A DNA stretch of 64,000 bases from an uncultured Erysipelotrichaceae bacterium (lineage in GTDB: Bacteria; Bacillota_I; Bacilli_A; RFN20; CAG-826): assembly GCA_902787955.1 (NCBI GenBank), contig CADAIJ010000009.1, positions 1-64,000 of the forward strand, in the 5' to 3' direction. Made by a program: the position numbers and the translations under genes. Each line of letters begins with the position of its first letter. Position 1 is the stretch's first letter. Below, in pieces: positions 6,989-15,666 of this stretch. A model generated the notes under the pieces. It had not been told where the DNA came from and made no database searches. It was given only the letters and a program-made list of their open reading frames with translations.

Positions 6989-7921
6989 CTATTTTTGAGC
7001 CTCATTAAATGCGTCTAATTCCACTTTACGGTCTTCAGTTAATGGAGCGCCGACATAGAAATAGCAGCATAAACCTGGGCCAATATTTGGACCGCAGGAT
7101 TGACCAACTGAAGTGATGATAACATCTTTCACTTTAGTGGCTTTTAAGAGTTGACTCTTAAATTCATTAGCACGCGCTAAACGATCACTATGGGTGATGA
7201 TAACGATTTGATTTTCTAAATCAGTAGCAGTTTTAAGTAAATACTTAAGAGCAACTTCATTAGCGAGTTTTTCACCTTTAACAGTACCTAGTGGCGCAGA
7301 CATTCCTTGATGATTGAAATCAGCGATTGGGTTAACTCCAACTAAACCACCAAAGAAGGCTTTTGTCGCGGAGATTCTACCATTTTTAGCAAGGAAAGAT
7401 AAATCATCCATTGGTCCGGATTCATGAATACGATATCTAAATTCATTTGCGAAGTTAATATTATCTTCTAACGACATTCCTTTATCTCTATTTTGTGCCA
7501 TATAGTAGGCTAATAAAGAGATAGCGGAACTATATTTTAAAGAGTCAACTACTCCAATCTTTCTATCTGGATAAGATTCTAATAATTCATCAGCATAAAG
7601 CTTGAAGTTATTATATGTACCACTTATAGCGGTCGAAATAGTAACGATAATTGCGTCTTTACCTTCTTTTAAGATTGGTTCGATAACTCTTTTGAATTCT
7701 TCAAAGTTAGCGAAAGCAGTTCTAATTTTACCAGCGTTTCTTTTTACTAAAGTAAAGTATTGTTTTGGAGTGAAGTTTCTCCAATCAAGATCTGCTTTAA
7801 TTTCTTTATCTTCAGAAAGATAGACAATGTTTTGAATATAATCTTTATAAAGACCTAAACGAACTCTAAGTTCTTCGTTAGCGTCTCCAGTCGATTCAAT
7901 CACAATTTCATATTTATTCAT
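6989..7921 (-). CDS. DegV family fatty-acid-binding protein
   Basis: The 310-aa protein matches DegV/FakB: N-terminal IVIESTGDANEEL (6-18), the SGTYNNF stretch (about 104-110), DSLKYSS, GRISATKAFFGG (about 190) and C-terminal GPNIGPGLCCYF (about 275). FakB-type proteins hold a fatty acid for phosphorylation by FakA; no fakA is in this window. The adjoining hydrolase gene, reading out of degV, could supply or use acyl groups, but this is inference from position only. The initial STGD is close to the family's SS/T-x-D pattern. Confidence 0.87.
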   Translation of the reverse strand: MNKYEIVIESTGDANEELRVRLGLYKDYIQNIVYLSEDKEIKADLDWRNFTPKQYFTLVKRNAGKIRTAFANFEEFKRVIEPILKEGKDAIIVTISTAISGTYNNFKLYADELLESYPDRKIGVVDSLKYSSAISLLAYYMAQNRDKGMSLEDNINFANEFRYRIHESGPMDDLSFLAKNGRISATKAFFGGLVGVNPIADFNHQGMSAPLGTVKGEKLANEVALKYLLKTATDLENQIVIITHSDRLARANEFKSQLLKATKVKDVIITSVGQSCGPNIGPGLCCYFYVGAPLTEDRKVELDAFNEAQK

Positions 7922-7986
7922 TTAAAAATACCTCTTTACTATCAAGTAAAAATTTTAGTTCTTTTATAAATAAAAGCAATATTAAT

Positions 7987-9030
7987 TTATCCGCGAGAAG
8001 ATTCTAAGAATACTCCTACACCTTTAATAAGATAATATTTTGGGAAAATTGTTAAGAATATAGAAATTATATAAGTTAGATATATTGGGAGGTTTAATAA
8101 GCGAGTAAAGACAATAATAGAAACATAGTACGCGACTAAAACAAATATTTTATAAATTGAAGCTTTAAAGAATACTTTTCGTTTATGTCTTGGACGATAG
8201 AAAATAAATAAGAGAGATACTTTAGTTAATAAAGAAATAGCAAAGGCTGTAACCATTGATAGTTCAAGATTATATGTTCCAATATCTTTATAAACGAATA
8301 ATGAAAATAAGGTTACTGAAACTACTTCTAAAACAAGAGAAATCAACGAAATTAAACCAGCGTAAAAGATGGACTTTTGAATCAAAAAAGTATCAAGAAG
8401 TGGCCTGAAATGCGTTTTAGCGTTGTTATTTTCATATATCGTTTCGATCTCAGTTGTAGTGAAAGGAATCTCTTTTAAAATGAGTTCATTAATCACTCTC
8501 ATTTCGTATTCATAACGGTCCCCTTTAATCTTTAATAGGAGTGGGATATCTTTCACTAAAAAGCCTCTTAAACCGCATTGATTATCACTTAAATACTTTT
8601 CAGTAGCGAGACTTTGGGTGAACTTAGATAAACCATTACCTATTTTTGATTTAAATGGAACTTTAACATTAAAAGATCTTAAGCCCAAGACTGTTTTTTG
8701 TTTTTCTTTTAAAAGAAGGTCCACTCTTTTAATGTCTTTAATTAAGTGTTGGCCATCTCCATCAACTGTAATTAGACCAAGATAATCACTATATTTTTCA
8801 TTTATATAATTAAAGCCATATCTTAACGCATAGCCTTTACCTCTATTTGTTTCATAACGTAAAACATCAGCGAATTCTTCTACACTTGTAAATACGTTAT
8901 CAAAAGATGGTCCACTGCCATCATCTACAATAACGATATTAAATCCAGCTTCTTTTAATCCTTTAGAAAGATAATATAAGGTTTCATCGGGTTGATAAGA
9001 AGGAATTAAGATAAGGTTTTCATTTATCAT
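7987..9030 (-). CDS. Family 2 glycosyltransferase with C-terminal GtrA-like membrane domain
   Basis: This 347-aa protein starts with a GT-A fold resembling polyprenyl-phosphate sugar synthases: VIVDDGSG (33-40), the metal-binding TVDGDGQH (88-95) and a QCGLRGF acceptor loop. After about residue 215 come four hydrophobic segments like the GtrA family, with the usual ISIFLTIFPKYYLIK end. The architecture suggests transfer of a sugar to a lipid carrier and its movement across the membrane, as in glycolipid or glycoprotein decoration. No other polysaccharide genes are nearby, and it appears to be transcribed alone. Confidence 0.85.
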   Translation of the reverse strand: MINENLILIPSYQPDETLYYLSKGLKEAGFNIVIVDDGSGPSFDNVFTSVEEFADVLRYETNRGKGYALRYGFNYINEKYSDYLGLITVDGDGQHLIKDIKRVDLLLKEKQKTVLGLRSFNVKVPFKSKIGNGLSKFTQSLATEKYLSDNQCGLRGFLVKDIPLLLKIKGDRYEYEMRVINELILKEIPFTTTEIETIYENNNAKTHFRPLLDTFLIQKSIFYAGLISLISLVLEVVSVTLFSLFVYKDIGTYNLELSMVTAFAISLLTKVSLLFIFYRPRHKRKVFFKASIYKIFVLVAYYVSIIVFTRLLNLPIYLTYIISIFLTIFPKYYLIKGVGVFLESSRG

Positions 9031-9062
9031 GTAACTTATTCTAATCCATATTTATTTCTTTA

Positions 9063-9097
9063 TAAAGAAAAATCCCCAGCCTGAGGGGTTGGGGATT
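9063..9097 (-). terminator. Intrinsic terminator after lipoprotein gene
   Basis: AATCCCCA (9071-9078) and TGGGGATT (9090-9097) form an 8-bp stem. On the minus strand TTTTTCTTT follows, so it ends the transcript of the gene at 9121-10320. Confidence 0.85.
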
Positions 9098-9120
9098 TAT
9101 TAAGTTGATTAATTAAACTA

Positions 9121-10320
9121 TTAAGCAGCTAATGTAATAACAACTTTAGCGAGTTGGCCATTATACTTATCGGTTGTACATTGAATAGCAAAATATGTTT
9201 CTTCGCCAGTGAATGTGAATTCATATGATTTACCAGCGGCAACATTTTGTTCACCAGTAACATCTGTTGCGGCGGCTGTAATAGCGGAAGAGCCAACAAA
9301 AGCTAAGTATTTAGCAGAACCGGAAGCGCCAGATCCAGTAGTAATTTCAATAGATCTAATTGCCTTATTAGTAGCAGCGACGCTAGCAACGAAAGCTTGT
9401 CCTTTTGGTTCTTCTTTAGATTTGAGGAATAAATATCCATTATTAGCGTAAACATTAGAGTTAACAGTATATGTGGAATTATCAGCCATAGTTAAGACGC
9501 CATCTGCAATAGTGCCATAGTTTTCAACTGTAAAGTCTATAGTAATAGTTTCACCGACTGGAGCAGCATCATCAGCGGTTTCAACTTCGATAGTTAAGTT
9601 ACCAGCAAGTTCAACTTTATATGTACCTTCTGTAGCTTCAATCTTTTCGTCATAAGCTTTAACAGAAACTACTTTGTAGTTTTCGTCTGGTGTAACTGTG
9701 AATGATAATTCGGTATCATTAGCAGCAGTTTCTGGTAATTCGGAAACGGTAGCATGTTCAACTGTTACGGAAATAGTAGATGTACCAGCTTTACGAACTA
9801 ATGCTTCTGGATAAACCTTAGTTTCGCCTTCTAAACCATCAGCAATTTCTAATGTTTCACCCCAAAGTTTACCATAGCCTTTTAAAACTAGTTCGTCGTT
9901 TTGAGCTAATTTAGTAACGGTATCTGATTTGTTTATTGTATAAACTAAAACACCGTTTTCATCGTCTAATGTGTCGCCAAGATGGAAATTGCCCCAACCA
10001 TATTTGCTTGGGGTTGCAGCATCTGTGACAAAACCTTTAACAAACATTGGATGAAGTGTTGTCTTTTTGTCTTCTGTGCATTCTTCTTTCATAATAGCGT
10101 TAGCTTGAGCAACAGTTAATGGAGCTTCAAGAGAACCGTATTTGGAAAGGTCTTCTTCAGATGTTGTTTCGCTGGTTGTGCTTGTTGTTTCGCTTGTTGT
10201 GGATGTTGTGGATGGATCAGTCTTGGATGGATCTGTCTTAGATGGATCAGTATTGCCACCACCACAGGAAGCTAACATAAGCATAGCAGCAGGTAATAAA
10301 ACTAATAGTTTCTTATTCAT
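9121..10320 (-). CDS. Secreted lipoprotein with Ser/Thr-rich linker
   Basis: The 399-aa precursor has a lipoprotein signal peptide ending in LASC|GGG, so it should be anchored by Cys19. A 35-residue low-complexity linker of DPSKT and TTSE units follows (about 24-58). The next 115 residues resemble the OB-fold-like domain of gut lipoproteins (pattern PLTVAQANAIM...VKGFV...WGNFHLGD...VLVYTI, compare DUF6359). A beta-rich middle and a C-terminal beta domain follow. It is probably a surface protein of the outer leaflet, with binding function unknown. SD GGAGGATAAT precedes the start. It resembles the 9-kb-region lipoprotein at 12672-15461 only in linker style. Confidence 0.82.
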   Translation of the reverse strand: MNKKLLVLLPAAMLMLASCGGGNTDPSKTDPSKTDPSTTSTTSETTSTTSETTSEEDLSKYGSLEAPLTVAQANAIMKEECTEDKKTTLHPMFVKGFVTDAATPSKYGWGNFHLGDTLDDENGVLVYTINKSDTVTKLAQNDELVLKGYGKLWGETLEIADGLEGETKVYPEALVRKAGTSTISVTVEHATVSELPETAANDTELSFTVTPDENYKVVSVKAYDEKIEATEGTYKVELAGNLTIEVETADDAAPVGETITIDFTVENYGTIADGVLTMADNSTYTVNSNVYANNGYLFLKSKEEPKGQAFVASVAATNKAIRSIEITTGSGASGSAKYLAFVGSSAITAAATDVTGEQNVAAGKSYEFTFTGEETYFAIQCTTDKYNGQLAKVVITLAA

Positions 10321-10410
10321 ATTATCCTCCTTACTATTTGTTTTAATATATATTGACTTTATTTAATAAGATCGATCGTTTCCTACTAAATGAAGCTAAT
10401 ACCTAATTAA

Positions 10411-10443
10411 GAAAAAATAAAAATCCACACTAGATTGTGGATT
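10411..10443 (-). terminator. Intrinsic terminator of the 22-codon transcript
   Basis: AATCCACA (10422-10429) pairs with TGTGGATT (10436-10443). On the minus strand TTTATTTTTTC follows. It overlaps the stop codon of the tiny gene by two bases, leaving almost no 3' untranslated region. Confidence 0.85.
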
Positions 10444-10510
10444 ATAGGTGCCAAAAAGCTGTTACGTTCAATGTTTCCCAGCTTGTAGAACTATATTTTC
10501 CGGCAGCCAT
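10442..10510 (-). CDS. Putative 22-aa peptide gene, leaderless
   Basis: An ATG lies seven bases past a TATAAT -10 box, so the predicted transcript begins at or next to the start codon. Twenty-two codons (start MAAGKYSSTSW, end TAFWHL) run to a TAA that touches a strong terminator. The unit promoter-ORF-terminator is only about 130 bp and has no room for another gene. The RNA can also fold (AAGCTG 10483-10478 with CAGCTT 10461-10456; TGCC 10506-10503 with GGCA 10454-10451), so it may be a non-coding RNA with a chance frame. No known riboswitch or SRP motif was recognised. Confidence 0.45.
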   Translation of the reverse strand: MAAGKYSSTSWETLNVTAFWHL

Positions 10511-10516
10511 AAGAAT

Positions 10517-10545
10517 ATTATAGTTTTGTAAACTATGTTTATCAA
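10517..10545 (-). promoter_or_regulatory. Strong sigma-A promoter
   Basis: TTGATA (10545-10540), a 17-base spacer, then TATAAT (10522-10517). It reads into the 22-codon frame; the ATG is seven bases downstream of the -10 box. Confidence 0.8.
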
Positions 10546-10567
10546 GTTTAAAAACCGAAAAACATAA

Positions 10568-10594
10568 AATTAAAGAAAAGGATATGCAATATCC
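10568..10594 (-). terminator. Intrinsic terminator after carboxylesterase gene
   Basis: GGATAT(GCA)ATATCC at 10580-10594 is followed on the minus strand by TTTTCTTTAA. It isolates the small transcript downstream. Confidence 0.75.
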
Positions 10595-10614
10595 TTATTT
10601 GCTTCTTGAATATA

Positions 10615-12504
10615 TTATATTTCTTCTTTTAAGATTTGCGATTCGATAAATTCATCGATTATTGGATAGAGTTTTTGATATGGGTCATCAATTGGACCAA
10701 CATTACTTCCTAATTCCATAATCTTTTTATCAGTTAAATTATATGGGTTCCAAGTTGGGAGATTAGTTCCGTTTGGATCACCGGTTTTTACAAAGTTAAC
10801 CCAGTAAGATGACATGGTATCTGAAAGAGCGATATCGCTATCATCATAACGATAAGATGCTTTATCTCTTTCTTTTTTAACATTGTTATAGGCATAAATA
10901 ATTTCTCCAGAATGGTATGTACCTATAAATCCATTGCTTTTAGTGAATTGGTAGCGATATACTGTTTCACCATTTTTTAGGGCTTCTTCAGTCCAGGATT
11001 GATGTGGATGCATAAACCAGTAAGTTGAATAAATCTTATTAAAAGCAGTAAAAGCATCTGCTTCAATTTCATCTTCTAAAGCTTCCATAAGTTTCTTAGC
11101 GATACTGATACCAAAGAGAGGTTCTAATCTACTATATATATTATCTTTATTAGTAGGGTCTAAAAGGAAACTAGGAACAACAAAGGCATCCGCTTCTAAA
11201 ACATTAAAGCCGTTTAGTAAAGCTTCTTCATTATTCTCCCCTGCTTCATATACTTCATAAGGATATTTAGTTAAGGCATAGCCATCTATAGTCATAGAGT
11301 CATTGTTATAGGATGTATTAATTAATTCTTTAGCAGGAATTTTTCTAAGTTCTTCAATACTAGTTACATTAAATTCTTTAAAAGTATCTTTCCCTACCTT
11401 CAAAGCTTTTTCCATGGTGCGGAAGGTATGAGGAGGTCTTTTTACTACGACGGAGGAAGATTCTCCAATTGCTCTTTTAAATAAGCCGCTCGCTAATGGT
11501 GAAGAACATATAGCTGACACTGAGGATGATCCAGCACTTTCTCCAGCGATAGTGATATTAGATTTATCACCACCAAAGTAGCTAGCGTTATCATTAACCC
11601 ATTTTAAAGCTTTGATTTGGTCAAGTAAGCCATAATTACCAGTTGTATGATTAACTGATTCATTGCGGAGTTCCTGATGCGCAAAATAGCCAAATATTCC
11701 TAAACGATAAGAAACTGTAATCATGATGATACCTTTCTTTGCCATCATTTCACCATTAAAGCCATCATCAGCAGAACTACCTGAAGTTAATGAACCACCA
11801 TGGTAATAGATAAGAATAGGAAGATTAGGTTCGCTAGTGTGAGGTTTCCAAATATTTAAATATAAACAATCTTCGCTTTGATCTTGTACATAAGTTGTTA
11901 AATAGTTTGGATGCCAGCTTTTTTCAGCATATAGATCCACTAAAGAAGAGATAGCAGCTGGTCTAGAAGATTGAACTGCCATAGGAGCAAAATATGAACA
12001 ATCTTTAATTCCTTCCCAGTTAGTAACATCCTCTGGTTCTTTCCAACGATATTCTCCGACTGGTGCTTTAGCATAAGGTATACCAGCGTAGACTTCTACT
12101 GTTTCATCGTTATTATATATGCCTCTAACTTTTCCGTTTTGAAGCTCAAGAACTTCGGTTGGAGTGGCGTTTAAATTACCTGTTGCGTGTTTCTTTACAA
12201 TAATAGGATTCGCTAAAGGAAGAAGAATCGCTGTAATTATAAAGAAAGCAGAAAGAGGAATTAAACGGAAATACACTCTTTTGTTTCGAAAGATAATGGT
12301 GAGAACTACCGCTACAGCAATATTAATAAATTCAATGATTGTAATAGCAAGAGGACCTCTAGCTAAATCGAGATAGAAGACCATTAAAGCGGTTATTAAT
12401 AAAGAAACAAAAGGAAATATAATCCAAAAGATTATGGCTTGCTTTTTACTCATGCCACATGGCTTTTCGTTTTCTTTATTAATAGTCTTTTCTTCTTCAC
12501 TCAT
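10615..12504 (-). CDS. Membrane-anchored type B carboxylesterase
   Basis: This 629-aa protein begins with about 105 residues containing three to four membrane segments. A full carboxylesterase/para-nitrobenzyl esterase domain follows: NGKVRGI, GIPYAKAPVGEYRW, EDCLYLNIW (about 210), YYHGGSLTSG oxyanion motif and GESAGSSS (nucleophile Ser, about 320). The acid and His lie in the C-terminal half, with TYHSGEI as the likely His region. A fused membrane N-terminus is not usual for this family. It sits between two surface lipoproteins but has its own terminator. Substrate is probably an ester outside the cell; identity unknown. Confidence 0.88.
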   Translation of the reverse strand: MSEEEKTINKENEKPCGMSKKQAIIFWIIFPFVSLLITALMVFYLDLARGPLAITIIEFINIAVAVVLTIIFRNKRVYFRLIPLSAFFIITAILLPLANPIIVKKHATGNLNATPTEVLELQNGKVRGIYNNDETVEVYAGIPYAKAPVGEYRWKEPEDVTNWEGIKDCSYFAPMAVQSSRPAAISSLVDLYAEKSWHPNYLTTYVQDQSEDCLYLNIWKPHTSEPNLPILIYYHGGSLTSGSSADDGFNGEMMAKKGIIMITVSYRLGIFGYFAHQELRNESVNHTTGNYGLLDQIKALKWVNDNASYFGGDKSNITIAGESAGSSSVSAICSSPLASGLFKRAIGESSSVVVKRPPHTFRTMEKALKVGKDTFKEFNVTSIEELRKIPAKELINTSYNNDSMTIDGYALTKYPYEVYEAGENNEEALLNGFNVLEADAFVVPSFLLDPTNKDNIYSRLEPLFGISIAKKLMEALEDEIEADAFTAFNKIYSTYWFMHPHQSWTEEALKNGETVYRYQFTKSNGFIGTYHSGEIIYAYNNVKKERDKASYRYDDSDIALSDTMSSYWVNFVKTGDPNGTNLPTWNPYNLTDKKIMELGSNVGPIDDPYQKLYPIIDEFIESQILKEEI

Positions 12505-12614
12505 TTAAAAATCCTCTTAACAATGTTAATACAAAAGAAGGACTTATCGCACTAATTTTGCATCAAAATCGAAAAATAATTTATAGGAAGTCCATTGGAT
12601 GGGAAAAATTGTCT

Positions 12615-12649
12615 CAATATAAAAGGGGCGATGCCTAAGCACCGCACCC
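12615..12649 (-). terminator. Intrinsic terminator of the large lipoprotein gene
   Basis: On the minus strand GGGTGCGGTGC, loop TTAG and GCATCGCCCC form a GC-rich hairpin (12649-12625) followed by TTTTAT. Confidence 0.85.
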
Positions 12650-12671
12650 TAATAAAGAAATACTCTTAAGA

Positions 12672-15461
12672 TTACAATTCGTAGAAGAATCCGAGCATTA
12701 CTACATAGCAGTCTTCGCCTTCTTCACCGCCAAAGTAACAAACATCAAAGAAATCTTCGTTTTGGCAACCTGGGAACTCGCCATATACTAATTCTTCACC
12801 ATATGTGAAACCATAATCTTCTTGTAAAGATGTAAGGAAAGTTTCAATTGCAGCAGTAGCTTCTGCTTCGGTTTCAAAATAAACTAATAATGTTATAATT
12901 CCGTAATCGAGTTCTTCTTCATCATATACTTCATATAAGAAAGCACCTTCAAGAGTTGGTAATTCGCCATCATATTCAGTAACTTCTTTAATGAGGTCGA
13001 TTGGGAATTCAGTAATTGCTTCTTCAGGCTCTAAGAAATAGATATCAATGCAAACACATTCATACCAATCATCATAGTATGGAACTAATTCAAATTCACC
13101 ACTTGGGGCAACATATGCATAATCGCCACCATAATAGTGAGTATTTTCAACTGGAGTAAATCCAGCTAAGAGTTCAACGTAAGCTTCAACTGCTTCTTCT
13201 GGATCAGCATCAGGAAGAAGACCAAGCATTAATTCAACGCCTTCACTTAATCGATAAGCTTCGACAGTAACAGTATTTGGGAACATTGGAATTTGAGCAA
13301 GGAGGTCTTCGCCGAGGATTTCAGCAAGATCTTCTGGCCATTCAGTTAATGCTTCAAGAGGAGTATTAATGAGTTCTTCGATTAATAATAAGACATCATC
13401 ATCTTCAAATGTGCCTAAGTTAGAAACTGTGAAAACATAATCATCTTCACCAATAGTTGCAGTAATTGTGATTTCAGTTCCATCTTTAGCAAGTTCAAAT
13501 GATGCAGCGCTAGCACTATAATCATGAACGTCTAATCCAGCAAGATCAGCGAATGCATCAGCAGCATATCTTCCTAATTTGGAGATAGTAAGTGTTCCGT
13601 TATAAGAATCATCATCTTCTTCAACAAATGTAGCAGCGGATGGTAAGTTGCTATTAATAATATCAAACAGTGAATAGAAATTGTCATAAGTGAATTCATA
13701 GTTAACACTTTCAGCAAAAGCAAATCCTTCACCTTCATTAAGATAAACATAGCCTTTTCCTTCATAGTTAAAGTCAAGTTCGCTAACACCTGTAACGGTA
13801 TTAGTTCTTAACATGACTAAATCACCTAAATATTCAACGCTACCAACGCCTTCGACTTCGAGAAGACCATTATGTGCTGCAGAATCATCAGCAATTTTCT
13901 TAATAGCAGTTAAGTAACCTTCTGGAATAGATGGATCAATTTGTGGATTAAGAATGCCATCAATGATACCAGCAATTCTTTCATCTTTAAAAGTACCTAA
14001 TTGAGAAACTGTAACAATTTCAGTATAAGAACCCATAGTGACAGTAAAGACAATTCCAGTACCATCTTTTGCCATAGCAAATGAAACAGCGGAAGCACTA
14101 TAGGAAGCACCATAACCAGTTAAAACACTGAAAGCTTTTCCAGCATAAGAGAATGCATTTAAATTGAGTGCACCTTCATAAGCAGTATCAGTTTCACTAG
14201 CAAATACAGCGCCGGTTAAGAATTCATCATTAATAATATCAAATAAGGTATAGAAGTTATCATAGGTATAGCCACCTTCTCTGGATTTGTAAAGTTCATA
14301 GCCAGTACCTTCATCATAATATTCATAACCAGTGCCTTCGTGGTTAAACACTAAGTGTTTATATGGAGATTGAAGACCAAAAACGTCTTCAAAGATAGTG
14401 TAATTACCAACATATTCAATGGTTGACCAGTTAGCAACTTCAACTAAGGCAATGCCTGTCTTAGCATCGTTAACTAATTTAGCAACAGCAGTAGTAAATC
14501 CTTCTGGGACAGTTGGTGGTTCATATGGTGGAAGATTCTTAACAAAGTTTTCGATATCTTCGTTAGTGTGTGTTCCGAATTCGGTAACACTAGATTTAAA
14601 ATCATAAACACTGCCTTCATGATTAACTTTAGCGTTAATATCAAAAGCAGTTGCATCTTTATAAAGAGTTAAATTGACTTCGGTGATTTCGCTAGCAAAA
14701 TTACCAATGCCAAGGAGGTTTGCGAATACTTTAAGATAGAATGTAACATATGGATTTGTAGCGCCAAGATCAAATGAGACAACAAAAGCATCATCAGTTT
14801 CACTTGTTTCTGTAATAAAGACAGCTAAATCCTCATCGACGAAATCGAATGGTGAATAAATCATATAATCATAGACACCATGTCCTTCGCCTTCCATAAA
14901 TTCATCGAAAACGAATTCAGTTTCGCCTGCTGCGCGAGTATAGACAAATCCACCTTGTTCTGTTTCAAAGTATAAATTAGCACCATATTGAGCATAATTA
15001 CCAAGATAAGTATTCATGGCGATAGTTGGTCCTAAATATTCCCATTCAACAAAGCCATCAACTAATAATTTGCCTCTCTTTGCAGGAGCTTTTAATAAAA
15101 GTTGGCCAACAACTTCTGCTAAAGTAACACCAGCTTCAGAAGTAGTTTCGGATGTTGTTTCTTCAGAAGTAGTTTCTTCGGATGTGGTCTCTTCAGATGT
15201 AGTTTCTTCTGATGTTGTTTCTTCGGATGTGGTCTCTTCTGAGGTTGTTTCTTCAGAAGTAGTTTCAACTGAAGTATCGGATGTACCTTCAGATGTAGTT
15301 TCGCTTGTTGTGCTTGTACCTTCGGATGTGGTTTCACTTGGATTCACGGATGTATCAGTAGTTTTTCCACTGTCGGAGGTAGGAGTAGATGGGTTACAAG
15401 ATGCGAGTAAACCCATGGTTAACAAAAGAACAACAAGTTTTGTTTTACTTGAATTTTTCAT
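12672..15461 (-). CDS. Large secreted lipoprotein with Thr/Ser/Glu tract and repeated domains
   Basis: The 929-aa precursor (start at 15461, where GAAAGGAG sits at good spacing) has a signal peptide ending LLASC|NPS. A long tract of TTSEE/TTSET units (about residues 25-105) follows. At least three related domains of about 170-180 residues come next, each starting near a PEGF/PEGY-T.(A)..K(L/I) motif and containing a YTYDNFYSLFDIIN-like core and a YSASA(V/A)SF(A/E)(M/L)AKDGT strand. An acidic C-terminal domain of about 200 residues ends the protein. No catalytic motif is visible. The linker should lift the domains off the membrane. Family not recognised; likely a surface adhesin or ligand binder. 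Confidence 0.8.
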   Translation of the reverse strand: MKNSSKTKLVVLLLTMGLLASCNPSTPTSDSGKTTDTSVNPSETTSEGTSTTSETTSEGTSDTSVETTSEETTSEETTSEETTSEETTSEETTSEETTSEETTSETTSEAGVTLAEVVGQLLLKAPAKRGKLLVDGFVEWEYLGPTIAMNTYLGNYAQYGANLYFETEQGGFVYTRAAGETEFVFDEFMEGEGHGVYDYMIYSPFDFVDEDLAVFITETSETDDAFVVSFDLGATNPYVTFYLKVFANLLGIGNFASEITEVNLTLYKDATAFDINAKVNHEGSVYDFKSSVTEFGTHTNEDIENFVKNLPPYEPPTVPEGFTTAVAKLVNDAKTGIALVEVANWSTIEYVGNYTIFEDVFGLQSPYKHLVFNHEGTGYEYYDEGTGYELYKSREGGYTYDNFYTLFDIINDEFLTGAVFASETDTAYEGALNLNAFSYAGKAFSVLTGYGASYSASAVSFAMAKDGTGIVFTVTMGSYTEIVTVSQLGTFKDERIAGIIDGILNPQIDPSIPEGYLTAIKKIADDSAAHNGLLEVEGVGSVEYLGDLVMLRTNTVTGVSELDFNYEGKGYVYLNEGEGFAFAESVNYEFTYDNFYSLFDIINSNLPSAATFVEEDDDSYNGTLTISKLGRYAADAFADLAGLDVHDYSASAASFELAKDGTEITITATIGEDDYVFTVSNLGTFEDDDVLLLIEELINTPLEALTEWPEDLAEILGEDLLAQIPMFPNTVTVEAYRLSEGVELMLGLLPDADPEEAVEAYVELLAGFTPVENTHYYGGDYAYVAPSGEFELVPYYDDWYECVCIDIYFLEPEEAITEFPIDLIKEVTEYDGELPTLEGAFLYEVYDEEELDYGIITLLVYFETEAEATAAIETFLTSLQEDYGFTYGEELVYGEFPGCQNEDFFDVCYFGGEEGEDCYVVMLGFFYEL

Positions 15462-15611
15462 GTAATTTTCTCCTTTCACAGTAAATATGGGAAAAAAATA
15501 AGAAAAAGTTTCGAATTAATCAACATTTTTTTATGTTAATAACTGTGAGAAGAGTTAGAAAACGCTTACAGAGAAAGTTTGAATCTATCGAATCTTTTAA
15601 AATGACTAATT

Positions 15612-15648
15612 TGTCACTAATAAAAAGCTCCTTATTTCTAAAGAGCTC
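15612..15648 (-). terminator. Intrinsic terminator after cysK
   Basis: AGCTCCTT (15626-15633) and AAGAGCT (15641-15647) form a stem; TTTTTATT follows on the minus strand. Confidence 0.7.
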
Positions 15649-15666
15649 TTATAGATACTTTATTAA

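Noticed and set aside
10427-10510. SRP or riboswitch identity for the 22-codon transcript
   Set aside because: No conserved SRP tetraloop or known aptamer core could be matched; kept as a small unknown unit.
15130-15330. Short regular DNA repeats suggesting a CRISPR array
   Set aside because: They are in-frame codon repeats for Thr/Ser/Glu with no spacers; no cas genes are near.
15016-15465. Long plus-strand frame encoding repeated VVSS(D/E) units
   Set aside because: It is the antisense shadow of the TTSEE-coding tract of the lipoprotein; no ribosome site and the minus-strand gene has a signal peptide and full domain structure.
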